Shown: positions 8,746-17,003 of the stretch, in pieces
Layout: each line of letters starts with the position of its first letter
Position numbering within the stretch: position 1 is the stretch's first letter
Source: Streptomyces camelliae
GTDB lineage: Bacteria > Actinomycetota > Actinomycetes > Streptomycetales > Streptomycetaceae
Direction: 5' to 3'
Length of the DNA: 64,000 nt
NCBI RefSeq assembly: GCF_027625935.1
Contig: NZ_CP115300.1
Coordinates: 7,378,001-7,442,000 of the forward strand
The notes under the pieces: model-generated
The model's input: the letters and a program-made list of their open reading frames with translations, nothing else
Told to the model about the DNA's origin: nothing
Databases searched by the model: none
Made by a program: the position numbers and the translations under genes

Positions 8746-10128
8746 TCACATCTCGAACGACTCGTGGTGGATGCGGCGGGCGGGGACCCCCGCGCCGCGC
8801 AGTGCCTCGTACACCGACTGCGCGAACCCGGGCGGGCCGCACATGAACACGTCGTGGCGGTCGATGTCCGGGATCTTCCGCTGGAGGTTCTCCGCGGAGA
8901 TGTCCGGCCGCTCGCCGTCGGGGCTGTTCACCGCGTACATCAGCCGGGCGCCCCGCTCGTCGGCGATCTTCGCCAGCTCGTCCCACAGGGCCAGGTCCTG
9001 GGTGGTGTTGGCCCGGTAGAGGAGGGTGATGTCGCCGGCCGCGCCGGGCAGCGTCTCGAACAGCGCCCGCATCGGCGTGATCCCGACCCCGCCCGCGACC
9101 AGCAGCACCTTGCCCCGGCTGCGCCGCTGCGCGGTCATCGCCCCGTACGGGCCCTCTGCCCACACCCGGGTGCCGGGTGCCAGCTCGCGCAGCCGGGCGC
9201 TGTGGTCGCCGATCGCCTTCACGGTGATCCGCAGCATGTCCGGGCGGGGCGCGGCCGACAGGGAGTACGGGTGCGAGCTGAAGCGCATGCCCGGGGCGAG
9301 GAAGCGCCAGCGGAAGAACTGGCCCGCCTCCGCGCCCATCCGGTGCAGCCTGCGCCCGCCGATCAGCACCGACACGATGCCCGGGGTCTCCTCGATGACG
9401 GCCTCGACGTACATCCGGTGCCGGAGGTTCAGCCGGATCGGGGTGAACACGCGGTACCAGATCACCAGCACGGTGACGGTGCCGTACAAGCCGTACCAGA
9501 AGGTCTTGGCCATCGGCTGGACCGCGAAGTCGTTGCCGGTGGTGATCTGGTGCCAGAACGTCAGGAACACCGCCGCGTACGTCAGCAGATGCACGTGGTA
9601 CCAGGTGTCGTACGGCATCCTGCGGCGCATCGGGCCGACCGACGTCAGCCCGATGAGCACGAACAGGCCCATGCCGATGGCCGCCTTGCCCATGTCGGGC
9701 AGCTGTTCGACGGAGTCGACGGTCTGCTGGACGACGTAGCTCAGCGACTTGCCCGCCTGGAGCGCGTACCCCCACATGGTGAGGAAGACGTGCGCGACGA
9801 TCAGGCAGAGGGTGTAGCGGCCGCTCATCGCGTGCCAGCGGGTCACCCGGTCCGAGCCGACCCGCCGCTCCAGCGCCGGCACGCGTGCCATCTGGAGCAC
9901 GACCAGCGCCATCAGATAGCCGGCGAGCAGGCCGGTGATGCGGCCCGCGTTCAGGATCCTGCTGTTGTCGTCGGCGATGGACGGCGTGTTCTGCCACCAC
10001 AGCCACAGCACCGCCGCCGCGCCGGCCCAGACAGCGAGCAGCAGCGGGACGGCCGGGGAGCGGCGTGGGCGGATGCGGCGCATCGTCTGCCGGCGGGCGG
10101 CACGGCCGCCCGCAAGGGTGGTGGTCAC
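8746..10128 (-). CDS. Ferric-reductase-like transmembrane flavoprotein 1
   Basis: The start is the GTG preceded by GGAGGAACC, giving 460 residues. The N-terminal half has about six helices of the ferric-reductase-like fold, with conserved His in RWHAMSGRY, VAHVF, YHVHLLTY and FWHQ that probably bind two haems. The C-terminal half is a ferredoxin-reductase-like unit with the FAD motif HPYSLS, the NAD(P)-binding segment GGVGITPMRAL and CGPPGFAQSVY near the end. It should move electrons from cytoplasmic NAD(P)H across the membrane. It lies 16 bases upstream of the tandem FMN-binding gene, its likely electron acceptor, and is a paralogue of the gene at 10720-12072. Confidence 0.9.
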   Translation of the reverse strand: MTTTLAGGRAARRQTMRRIRPRRSPAVPLLLAVWAGAAAVLWLWWQNTPSIADDNSRILNAGRITGLLAGYLMALVVLQMARVPALERRVGSDRVTRWHAMSGRYTLCLIVAHVFLTMWGYALQAGKSLSYVVQQTVDSVEQLPDMGKAAIGMGLFVLIGLTSVGPMRRRMPYDTWYHVHLLTYAAVFLTFWHQITTGNDFAVQPMAKTFWYGLYGTVTVLVIWYRVFTPIRLNLRHRMYVEAVIEETPGIVSVLIGGRRLHRMGAEAGQFFRWRFLAPGMRFSSHPYSLSAAPRPDMLRITVKAIGDHSARLRELAPGTRVWAEGPYGAMTAQRRSRGKVLLVAGGVGITPMRALFETLPGAAGDITLLYRANTTQDLALWDELAKIADERGARLMYAVNSPDGERPDISAENLQRKIPDIDRHDVFMCGPPGFAQSVYEALRGAGVPARRIHHESFEM

Positions 10129-10196
10129 GGTTCCTCCGTGGGGACTCGGGGGACTCGGCCCTCGGCCCACAGATACGTGCCGCACGCGCCCGGTGT

Positions 10197-10709
10197 TCAG
10201 CGGCCCGCCGAGTCCAGCGCGGACTGCAGGGACTGCTTGTAGCCGGTGCTGGTGTACGAGGCACCCGACACCATGTCGATCTGCGCGCTCTGCGCCGCCA
10301 GCGCCTCGCGCCGCAGCTGGGGGAGCGCGTAGCTGTTGATCTCCTGGTCGCGCGGATTGTCCTGCGGGTACTGCAGGGCCGTCACGTCCGTGATCTTCCC
10401 GCCCTTGATCGTCACCCGCACCTGGACCGGACCCCAGCGGGTCTGCACGGTGTCGCCGGTGACGGTCTTGGTGCCGGTCGTGGAACCGGTGGAGCCCCCC
10501 GACCCGGTGGATCCGCCGGATCCGGTCGACGGACTCGCTCCACTCGACGGGGACGAACTGCTCGACACCGCAGGGGAGTTGGCGTTCGCCGTGACCAGCG
10601 TGGGGCTCGTGTGCGGCTTCAGCGACAGCAGCAGGACGATCCCGGAGACGGTGGCGGCACTGGCCAGCATGATGCGGCGGAGCGGACGGTTCTTCTTCAA
10701 CACGTGCAC
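10197..10709 (-). CDS. Exported single-domain FMN-binding protein with SGAS site
   Basis: A 170-residue protein: hydrophobic anchor (about 10-32), Ser/Gly/Thr-rich linker (45-80) and one FMN-binding domain (about 82-168). The ApbE attachment motif reads DMVSGASYTS, with Ser151 where the paralogous domains next door have Thr. The start is one of two GTG codons (10709 or 10703); a GAGG lies 8 bases before the first. It begins 10 bases after the stop of the second reductase and is probably co-transcribed with it. Expected role: electron carrier outside the membrane. Whether Ser can take the FMN here is open. Confidence 0.88.
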   Translation of the reverse strand: MHVLKKNRPLRRIMLASAATVSGIVLLLSLKPHTSPTLVTANANSPAVSSSSSPSSGASPSTGSGGSTGSGGSTGSTTGTKTVTGDTVQTRWGPVQVRVTIKGGKITDVTALQYPQDNPRDQEINSYALPQLRREALAAQSAQIDMVSGASYTSTGYKQSLQSALDSAGR

Positions 10710-10719
10710 AGGTCCTGCC

Positions 10720-12072
10720 TCACAGCTCGAACGACTCGTGGTGGATACGGCGGTCCGGCACCCCGGCCGCCCGCAGCGCCTCGTAGACGTCCTGCGCGAA
10801 GCCGTGCGGCCCGCAGATGTAGACGTCATGGCCGGCCAGGCCGGGGAAGGTCGCGCGCAGCGACGCGGCCGAGATGTCGGGGCGTTCCCCGCCCGGCCCG
10901 TTCAGCGCGTACAGCACCCGCCCGCCGCGCCACTGCGCGATCGCCTCCAGCTCACCGCCGAGCGCCAGGTCCTCCGCGCCGCGCGCCCGGTACAGCAGGG
11001 TGACCTCGCCGGGCAGCGTCTCGAACAGCGCCCGCAGCGGGGTCACCCCGACTCCGGCCGCGATCAGCAGCGAGTGGTGGCTGGTGGCCCGGTCGGCGGT
11101 CAGGGAGCCGTACGGCCCCTCCGCCCACACCCGGGTGCCGGGCCGCAGCAGGGCGACGGCCGCGCTGTGGTCGCCGAGCGCCTTGACCGTGATGCGCAGC
11201 AGGTCCGGGCGCGGCGGCGCCGACAGGGAGTACGGCGTCGACGTCCAGCTCATGCCCGCGCCGAGGAACCGCCAGCGGAGGAACTGCCCAGGCCGCGCGC
11301 CGAGTTCGTCCAGCCGCCGCCCGCGTACGACGACCGAGTACACACCCGGTGCCTCCAAGTGGACCGAGTCCACCCGCAGTTGGTGGCGCCGGTTGAGCCG
11401 GACCGGGGCGAGGATCCGGAACCACAGCACCAGGGCCGCGACGCCCAGGTACAGGGCGTACCAGAGCGCGGTCGCCACCGGCTTGCCGTTGAACTCGTTC
11501 CCCAGGGACAGCTGATGGAAGAAGGCCAGGAAGACGGCCGCGTACGTGAGCAGATGGACGTAGTACCAGAACTCGTGGCTCGTCCGGCGGCGCACGGCCC
11601 GCGCCGAGGTGATGCCGACCGCGAACAGGATCACCGTGGCGGCGGTCGTCTTGAGCATGTCCGGATAGTCCAGGACGACGGTGACCGTCTCGTGCCAGAG
11701 CGAGGCGTGGTCCTGGGCGGCGTACCCGGTGAGGATCAGCACGATGTGCGCCACGAGCAGGCAGATCGTGTACCGGCCGGCCATCGCGTGCCAGCGGGCC
11801 ACCCGGTCCGAGCCGACCCGGTTCTCCAGCAGCGGCACCCGCGCCATCAGGCCGACCAGCACCGCACAGGCGTACCCGCACAGCAGGCCGGCGATCCGCC
11901 CGGCGCCGGTCAGCCAGCCGGCCGTGCCGACCACGGAACCGGTGTCGGCCCACCACAGCGCCACCGCGCCCGCCGCCCCGGCCCACACCGCGGCCAGCAC
12001 GGGCCCCGCCGGGGAGCGCCGGGCGGTCACGGGCCCCGGCGGGGCCGTCCGCCGTGTCTCGACCGTGGTCAT
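10720..12072 (-). CDS. Ferric-reductase-like transmembrane flavoprotein 2
   Basis: A 450-residue paralogue of the 8746-10128 product with the same layout: Arg-rich N-terminus, about six helices with haem-type His (RWHAMAGRY, VAHIV, YYVHLLTY, FFHQ), the FAD motif TPYSLS, GVGVTPLRAL and CGPHGFAQDVY. Both paralogues end in RIHHESFE plus one residue. The ATG at 12072 is chosen because the open frame above it is intergenic in character; its RBS is weak (AAAGGG, 11 bases away). It is the first gene of the minus-strand block and its upstream region carries the direct repeats proposed as the response-regulator box. Confidence 0.9.
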   Translation of the reverse strand: MTTVETRRTAPPGPVTARRSPAGPVLAAVWAGAAGAVALWWADTGSVVGTAGWLTGAGRIAGLLCGYACAVLVGLMARVPLLENRVGSDRVARWHAMAGRYTICLLVAHIVLILTGYAAQDHASLWHETVTVVLDYPDMLKTTAATVILFAVGITSARAVRRRTSHEFWYYVHLLTYAAVFLAFFHQLSLGNEFNGKPVATALWYALYLGVAALVLWFRILAPVRLNRRHQLRVDSVHLEAPGVYSVVVRGRRLDELGARPGQFLRWRFLGAGMSWTSTPYSLSAPPRPDLLRITVKALGDHSAAVALLRPGTRVWAEGPYGSLTADRATSHHSLLIAAGVGVTPLRALFETLPGEVTLLYRARGAEDLALGGELEAIAQWRGGRVLYALNGPGGERPDISAASLRATFPGLAGHDVYICGPHGFAQDVYEALRAAGVPDRRIHHESFEL

Positions 12073-12122
12073 GGAATCAACACCCTTTCGTCCGTCATGC
12101 CGGGCAACTGTGCCGGGCGAAT

Positions 12123-12286
12123 CTCTGAGCCACCTCTGAGCAAGCCCCTGACCAGGGGTTTCCACAGCGGACTCAGAGGGATTTCTCATCCGGTGTTCAG
12201 CGGGACGGGTGTGGAAGGGGGCGGAAGGCAGGAGAAGGGAGGGGACGGGACGGCGAACGGTGAGCGCACTCACAGCAAACTCAGAG
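12123..12286. promoter_or_regulatory. Candidate response-regulator boxes between divergent units
   Basis: The 245-base gap between the reductase block (minus) and the two-component genes (plus) has the heptamer CTCTGAG at 12123-12129 and 12134-12140, exactly 11 bases apart in tandem. Its complement CTCAGAG is at 12172-12178 and 12280-12286. Tandem repeats one helical turn apart are the usual layout for OmpR/PhoB-type regulators. The first pair lies about 50-70 bases upstream of the reductase start, the last about 30 bases before the regulator start, so autoregulation is possible. Confidence 0.5.
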
Positions 12287-12317
12287 GGCGGACGGCACCG
12301 CGCACCCGCGGACAGGG

Positions 12318-13076
12318 GTGATGCTGGTAAGCGCGATGAACACCACCCGCTCCGGCCGCCCGGCTCTCACCCGCCCCGACGGCACCTCGCTGCGCGTCCT
12401 CGTCGTCGACGACGACCCCGACCTCGCGGAGGTGCTCACCGGCGCCCTGCGCTACGAGGGCTGGGAGGTGCGCGCGGCCGGCGACGGCGCCTCGGCCCTC
12501 AGCACCGCGCGCGAGCTGCTGCCGGACGCCGTCGTGCTCGACGTGATGCTCCCCGACACCGACGGCTTCGACGTGCTGCGCCGGCTGCACGCGGTGAAGC
12601 CCGACGTCTGTGTGCTCTTCCTCACGGCACGGGACGCCGTGGAGGACCGGATCGCCGGCATCACCGCGGGCGGCGACGACTACGTCACCAAGCCCTTCAG
12701 CCTGGAGGAGGTCGTCGCCCGGCTGCGCGGCCTGCTGCGCCGCGCGGGCATGGCCCGCCAGCTGGAGGACGGGCCGCGGCTGGTCGTCGGTGACCTGGTG
12801 ATGGACGAGGAGGCCCGCGAGGTGACCCGGGCCGGCGAGCTGGTCGAGCTGTCGCCGACCGAGTTCGAACTCCTCCGCTTCCTCATGCGCAATCCGCGCC
12901 GCGTGCTCAGCAAGGCGCAGATCCTCGACCGGGTCTGGTCCTACGACTTCGGCGGCCGGGCCCATGTGGTCGAGCTCTACATCTCCTACCTGCGCAAGAA
13001 GGTCGACGCGGGCCGCGAACCCATGATCCACACGGTGCGCGGGGCGGGCTACGTCCTGAAACCGGTGACCAAGTGA
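12318..13076 (+). CDS. OmpR-type response regulator
   Basis: A 252-residue two-component regulator. Receiver domain: acidic DDD near 31-33, phospho-acceptor D75 (VVLDVMLPDT) and the conserved Lys in YVTKPFS. The C-terminal winged helix contains ELSPTEFELLRFL and ends HTVRGAGYVLKP. The start is uncertain: GTG 12318, ATG 12321 or ATG 12336 are all in frame, and none has a strong RBS. The stop overlaps the kinase GTG. It is divergent from the flavin-reductase block, which it probably controls through the CTCTGAG repeats between them. Confidence 0.93.
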   Translation: MMLVSAMNTTRSGRPALTRPDGTSLRVLVVDDDPDLAEVLTGALRYEGWEVRAAGDGASALSTARELLPDAVVLDVMLPDTDGFDVLRRLHAVKPDVCVLFLTARDAVEDRIAGITAGGDDYVTKPFSLEEVVARLRGLLRRAGMARQLEDGPRLVVGDLVMDEEAREVTRAGELVELSPTEFELLRFLMRNPRRVLSKAQILDRVWSYDFGGRAHVVELYISYLRKKVDAGREPMIHTVRGAGYVLKPVTK

Positions 13077-14554
13077 GCCGCTTCCGCCCGCGCGCCCGCC
13101 TGACCCGGGTGCCCCGGCCCCGCACCCTGCGTGCCCGGCTCATCGCCGGACTGGTCGTGCTCCTCGCGATCAGCTGCGCCGCGGTCGGCGTGGCTGCCGT
13201 CGTCGAGCTGAACGGCTTCCTGACCAGTCGGCTCGACCAGCAGCTGCAGCAGGCCGGGCCGGCCTTCCCGCAGAGCCTGGAGCACGGCACGTACAAGCCC
13301 TCCGACCGGGACGGCGACGAGCACGGCGACACCCGCCGCCAGGCCGCCGGGACGTTCGGCGCCCGCCTGCTGAACGGCAAGGTCACCAGTGTGGCGGTGG
13401 TGCCCGCCAGCGACCGGCAGGGCCTCGACGTCACCCTGACCGCCGCCGACCGGGCGACCCTGGCCAGGCTGCCGGTGGACGGCCGGGGCCACACCGTGTG
13501 CCTGTCGCACCACCTGCACGACTACCGCCTGATGGCGTGGCGGGGCAAGGACGGCGACGTGCTGGTGACCGGCCTGCCGACGGAGCCGGTACGGGCCGCC
13601 GTGAAACGGCTCGAACTGGTCGCGGTGGTCGTCTTCGGCCTGGCCCTGACCGCCGCCGGCGTGGCCGGCGCGCTGTGGGTCCGCTGGTCGCTGCGCCCGC
13701 TGAGCCGGGTCGCCGCGACCGCCACCCGGGTCAGCGAGCTGCCCCTGGCCAGCGGCGAGGTGGCGCTGCCGCCGCGCGCCCCGGCCAGTGACCCGCGCAG
13801 CGAGGTCGGCCAGGTGGCGGCGGCGTTCAACCGCATGCTCCGGCACGTCGAGGACGCCCTGACCAAGCGGCACGCCAGCGAGGAGCGGCTGCGCCGTTTC
13901 GCCGCCGACGCCAGCCATGAGCTGCGCACCCCGGTCGCCTCGGTCCGCGGCCACGCCGAACTGGCCCTCCTGCACCCCGGCCCGGTGCCGCCCGAGGTCA
14001 CCCGCGCCCTGGAGCGCATCAAGGGCGAGTCCTCCCGTATGGGCGAGATGGTGGACGACCTGCTCCTGCTGGCCCGCCTGGACGCGGGCCGCCCGCTGGA
14101 GCGGCAGCCGGTGGACCTCACGCACCTGGTCCTGGACGCGGTCACGGACGCGCGGGCCGCGGGCCCGGACCACCGCTGGTCCATGGACCTCCCCGAGGAC
14201 CCGGTCACGGTCCCCGGCGACGCCCACCGCCTCCATCAGGTGTTGGCCAACCTGTTGGCCAACGCGCGTTTGCACACACCTGTGGGCACCAAGGTGACGG
14301 TGACCCTGGAAACCGCCCCGGACTCGGCCGTCCTCTCGGTCCACGACGACGGCCCCGGCGTCCCCGAGGAGGTCCAGCCGGGCGTCTTCGAACGCTTCAC
14401 CAGGGCCGACCACCGCCGCCGCGCGGATGCCTCCGGCGGTGGAGCGGGGCTGGGACTGTCGATCGTGGCGGCGGTGGTGGAGGCGCACGGGGGAAGCGTG
14501 GGGCTGGAGAGCCGGCCGGGGTCCACGACGTTCCGGGTGAGCTTGCCAAGTTAA
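13073..14554 (+). CDS. Membrane sensor histidine kinase
   Basis: A 493-residue sensor. Two transmembrane helices (about 22-46 and 181-203) enclose an extracytoplasmic sensor of about 130 residues rich in His and charged residues (e.g. SHHLHDY at 145-151). HAMP domain about 204-262, then the phospho-acceptor H282 in DASHELRTPVAS. The ATPase has NLLANARLHT (N box), DDGPGVPEE (G1) and GGAGLGLSIV (G2). The GTG start overlaps the regulator stop (GTGA), so the pair is translationally coupled. The signal is unknown; a redox or metal cue would fit the neighbouring flavin system. Confidence 0.93.
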   Translation: MSRFRPRARLTRVPRPRTLRARLIAGLVVLLAISCAAVGVAAVVELNGFLTSRLDQQLQQAGPAFPQSLEHGTYKPSDRDGDEHGDTRRQAAGTFGARLLNGKVTSVAVVPASDRQGLDVTLTAADRATLARLPVDGRGHTVCLSHHLHDYRLMAWRGKDGDVLVTGLPTEPVRAAVKRLELVAVVVFGLALTAAGVAGALWVRWSLRPLSRVAATATRVSELPLASGEVALPPRAPASDPRSEVGQVAAAFNRMLRHVEDALTKRHASEERLRRFAADASHELRTPVASVRGHAELALLHPGPVPPEVTRALERIKGESSRMGEMVDDLLLLARLDAGRPLERQPVDLTHLVLDAVTDARAAGPDHRWSMDLPEDPVTVPGDAHRLHQVLANLLANARLHTPVGTKVTVTLETAPDSAVLSVHDDGPGVPEEVQPGVFERFTRADHRRRADASGGGAGLGLSIVAAVVEAHGGSVGLESRPGSTTFRVSLPS

Positions 14555-14598
14555 GGGGCGCGAGGCTGTATCGATATGCGGCTCCGCCGCGTGGGCGC
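14555..14598. repeat. Dispersed intergenic repeat, copy 1 (partial)
   Basis: This segment directly after the kinase stop contains GATATGCGGCTCCGCCGC, which recurs exactly at about 22,959-22,976. It lacks the first hairpin half seen in copies 2 and 3. It lies between convergent genes, as do the other copies. CGGCTCCGCCG forms a small hairpin, so a bidirectional terminator role is plausible. I recognise this as a common Streptomyces intergenic element from memory. Confidence 0.7.
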
Positions 14599-14606
14599 AC
14601 AGCAGC

Positions 14607-15311
14607 TCAGTACCGGGAAAGCGCTGTAACTCCCTCAGCGGTCCCAATAGCGACATGCGGAGCCTTCTCGGGTTCGGCCCACCGAAGAATCCGCACCATG
14701 GCCTCCTCCGGAACCGACACACAACCAGCCGTAGCCGCACGCCCGTTGACATGCAGAAAGATGCCGGCGCCGCGCCCGCGCGCAGGCTGCTCGTAGTTGA
14801 ACCCGATGACCAGCCCGTACGCATACTGGTCCGCGTAAGAGGCCAGATGCTCGGACTCGGACGCCCGGCAGTCGCCCGGCAAGGGCTCGACCCACCGGTT
14901 GTACGACGTGGAGTCGTTGTCCTGGCACCACCAGGAGCCGTCCTTCACCGCCCGGTACGCGACGCGTGTCCCGCCCGGCGCCGGCTTGATCCCGAAGCCG
15001 AAGGGAAGGCCGTAGAGCCCGGTCGGTGTCGTGTTCGTCCCCTGTGTGCGTGTGGCCCCCTCCACCAGGCCGTTCGCCCCGAACCGCGCCGGTGCCGAGC
15101 CCGCCTGCGCCCACTGCCCGTCCCGCAGGTCCCACCAGGTGACCGTCCCCGACGTCGAGTCCGCGCGGGGCGCCTGAGCGGTGATCAGCTGGCGGCCGCC
15201 GCCTGTGTCCGCCATCCGCGCGGGCAGCGGTACGGCCCCGGGGTCCGGCGCGGAGCCGAGCAGGGCGAGCGAGGACGCGGAGACGAGGGCGAGGGCGACA
15301 CCGGGGCGCAT
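14607..15311 (-). CDS. Secreted L,D-transpeptidase-like (YkuD fold) protein
   Basis: A 234-residue exported protein with an N-terminal signal peptide (about 1-22). The C-terminal part has the YkuD-type active site GIFLHVNGRAATAGCVSVP, with H187 and catalytic C197. Such enzymes make 3-3 peptidoglycan cross-links or attach proteins to stem peptides. Extra cysteines C129 and C148 may form a disulfide outside the cell. It starts 3 bases after the stop of the upstream gene on the same strand, so the two may be co-transcribed. The family match comes from the active-site motif; the rest is divergent, so the exact substrate is uncertain. Confidence 0.85.
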   Translation of the reverse strand: MRPGVALALVSASSLALLGSAPDPGAVPLPARMADTGGGRQLITAQAPRADSTSGTVTWWDLRDGQWAQAGSAPARFGANGLVEGATRTQGTNTTPTGLYGLPFGFGIKPAPGGTRVAYRAVKDGSWWCQDNDSTSYNRWVEPLPGDCRASESEHLASYADQYAYGLVIGFNYEQPARGRGAGIFLHVNGRAATAGCVSVPEEAMVRILRWAEPEKAPHVAIGTAEGVTALSRY

Positions 15312-15314
15312 GCC

Positions 15315-15902
15315 TCAGACGGTAGACGGGGGCAGCGGCAACGGCAGCCCGGGTAGTCCGTCCAGGCTCGTCGCCACGTGCTCCTTCTTCTCGAAGTACG
15401 TGCTCAGCGAGGCGTCGTCCTCACGGGCGAAGCGCTTGGTGTGCAGGTCACGGTCCTGCTCGTAGGCCATGAAGGGCACGGCGTACCCGCAGGTGTCCCG
15501 CACCAGCTCCGCGTGGACGACGATGACGGCGCGCAGCCCGTGCGCGGTCGGGTCGATGTCCGGGAAGTGCGCGAGCAGCTCCTTGAAACGCGGGTCGTCA
15601 CGGAAGACCGGCTCGCCCCGGCCGTGGACCCGCACGATGTTCGGCGGGCCCTGGAAGGCGCACCACATCAGGGTGATCCGTCCGTTCTCCCGCAGATGCG
15701 CGATGGTCTCGGCGTTGGACCCGGCGAAGTCCAGGTAGGCCACGGTCAGTTCGTCGAGGACGGCGAAGGAACCCTTCAGACCCTTGGGGGAGAGGTTGAC
15801 CGTGCCGTCGCCGGAGAGCGGGGCGGTCGCGGTGAAGAACAGGGGCTGCTCCTCGATGAACGTGCGGAGCCTGCCGTCGATGCGTTCATACGTCTTTCCC
15901 AT
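15315..15902 (-). CDS. Pyridoxamine 5'-phosphate oxidase-family protein
   Basis: A 195-residue cytoplasmic protein of the split-barrel flavin-binding superfamily, with FFTATAPLSGDGTVNLSPKG near the N-terminus and GRITLMWCAFQGPP in the core. These proteins bind FMN, haem or F420 and are annotated as PNPOx-like; the substrate cannot be told from sequence. No RBS precedes the ATG. Instead a promoter with its -10 box 8 bases from the ATG suggests a leaderless message. It is the first gene of a two-gene unit with the transpeptidase. Confidence 0.85.
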   Translation of the reverse strand: MGKTYERIDGRLRTFIEEQPLFFTATAPLSGDGTVNLSPKGLKGSFAVLDELTVAYLDFAGSNAETIAHLRENGRITLMWCAFQGPPNIVRVHGRGEPVFRDDPRFKELLAHFPDIDPTAHGLRAVIVVHAELVRDTCGYAVPFMAYEQDRDLHTKRFAREDDASLSTYFEKKEHVATSLDGLPGLPLPLPPSTV

Positions 15903-15910
15903 GTCAATCG

Positions 15911-15940
15911 ATTATCGACGCAACTCCTTCGCTTGTCTAA
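15911..15940 (-). promoter_or_regulatory. Promoter of PNPOx-like gene, leaderless type
   Basis: Read on the minus strand: -35 TTAGAC (15935-15940), an 18-base spacer and -10 GATAAT (15911-15916), followed 8 bases later by the ATG at 15902. Both boxes are close to the vegetative consensus, and the spacing leaves no room for a ribosome binding site in the transcript. Confidence 0.6.
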
Positions 15941-16021
15941 GGAATTGTCGGGAGTCCGGCGGACGGACACCGGGGCCGCCCCGGCCGGCGCTCGTCGGGG
16001 CGGCCCGAGCTGCCTGCTACC

Positions 16022-16897
16022 TCACTTCGTGAGGGTGCAGGCGGCCAGGGAGTCGAGGCCGGTGGGCTTGGTGCCCTTGCGGCCGATGGCGATGGCGATG
16101 CGGTCGATGGTGGAGATCCGCTTGTCCTTCAGCGGTCCGAGGATGGCGTTGTTGACGAAGTTGGGTCCGCCCTGGCCGACGGTGTTCTGCAGGCGGGTGT
16201 TGGCTTCCTGGATCTGGGTCTGGAGCAGGGTGAGGTTGCGGTTGACCTCGGCCTGTGCGGACGCCGGTACGGCCGGGAGCTTGGAGGCGACGTCCGGGCA
16301 GCTGATCGTGCCGGCCCCGGTGTTCCCGCTCGCCGCCGCCCCGCCCGACTGCCGGCCCGCCGTGCCGTTCGACGCGGTGCCGCCACCGGCCTTCGCGCCG
16401 CCCGCGTTGGCGCCACCCGCGTTCGCGCCTCCGGCGTTCGTGCCGCCCGCGTTCAGGGTGCAGGCGGCCAGGGAGTCGAGGCCGGTGGGCTTGGTGCCCT
16501 TGCGGCCGATGGCGATGGCGATGCGGTCGATGGTGGAGATCCGCTTGTCCTTCAGCGGTCCGAGGATGGCGTTGTTGACGAAGTTGGGTCCGCCCTGGCC
16601 GACGGTGTTCTGCAGGCGGGTGTTGGCTTCCTGGATCTGGGTCTGGAGCAGGGTGAGGTTGCGGTTGACCTCGGCCTGTGCGGACGCCGGTACGGCCGGG
16701 AGCTTGGAGGCGACGTCCGGGCAGCTGATCGTGCCGGGGCTCGCCGCCAGCGTGCGGGCGTTCGTCGTGCCGTCGCTCTTGTCGGGCGTCCCGGCGAGAG
16801 CCGAGCCGGCGATCACGGCGCCGGACAGCACCACGGCGGCAGCGCCGCCGATGAAGGCCACACGATGCTTGTTGTACTTCGGAAGAGCCCTGGACAT
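16022..16897 (-). CDS. Secreted protein with two identical 90-residue domains
   Basis: A 291-residue exported protein of unknown function. A signal sequence covers about 1-36 (ending SALAG). Then come domain A (about 56-148), a linker made of NAGG(A/T) repeats and Gly/Ala/Ser (149-197), and domain B (about 198-290). Each domain starts TISCPDVASKLPAVPASA and ends LDSLAACTL, with two cysteines likely to form one disulfide. The domains are identical in protein and in DNA. RBS GAGG lies 7 bases before the ATG. It is divergent from argG. I do not recognise a family. Confidence 0.85.
   Translation of the reverse strand: MSRALPKYNKHRVAFIGGAAAVVLSGAVIAGSALAGTPDKSDGTTNARTLAASPGTISCPDVASKLPAVPASAQAEVNRNLTLLQTQIQEANTRLQNTVGQGGPNFVNNAILGPLKDKRISTIDRIAIAIGRKGTKPTGLDSLAACTLNAGGTNAGGANAGGANAGGAKAGGGTASNGTAGRQSGGAAASGNTGAGTISCPDVASKLPAVPASAQAEVNRNLTLLQTQIQEANTRLQNTVGQGGPNFVNNAILGPLKDKRISTIDRIAIAIGRKGTKPTGLDSLAACTLTK
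16032..16314. repeat. 283-base direct repeat, copy 1 (intragenic)
   Basis: This segment codes for domain B of the secreted protein and is, by eye, identical base for base to 16455-16737 (offset 423). Perfect identity including third codon positions points to a recent duplication or to gene conversion; an assembly artefact should also be considered. Confidence 0.9.
16455..16737. repeat. 283-base direct repeat, copy 2 (intragenic)
   Basis: Partner of 16032-16314, coding for domain A of the same protein. The two copies are separated by about 140 bases that encode the NAGG-repeat linker. Confidence 0.9.
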
Positions 16898-17003
16898 GCG
16901 GATGCCTCACTTGGGTCAGGAGTGGGTTCAGCGGTGAGACGCGGCGCCTGCGTTCGGCGAGGAGTACGGGAAAGCGATTGCCGTTGTTCAAGACTCCCGA
17001 GAA

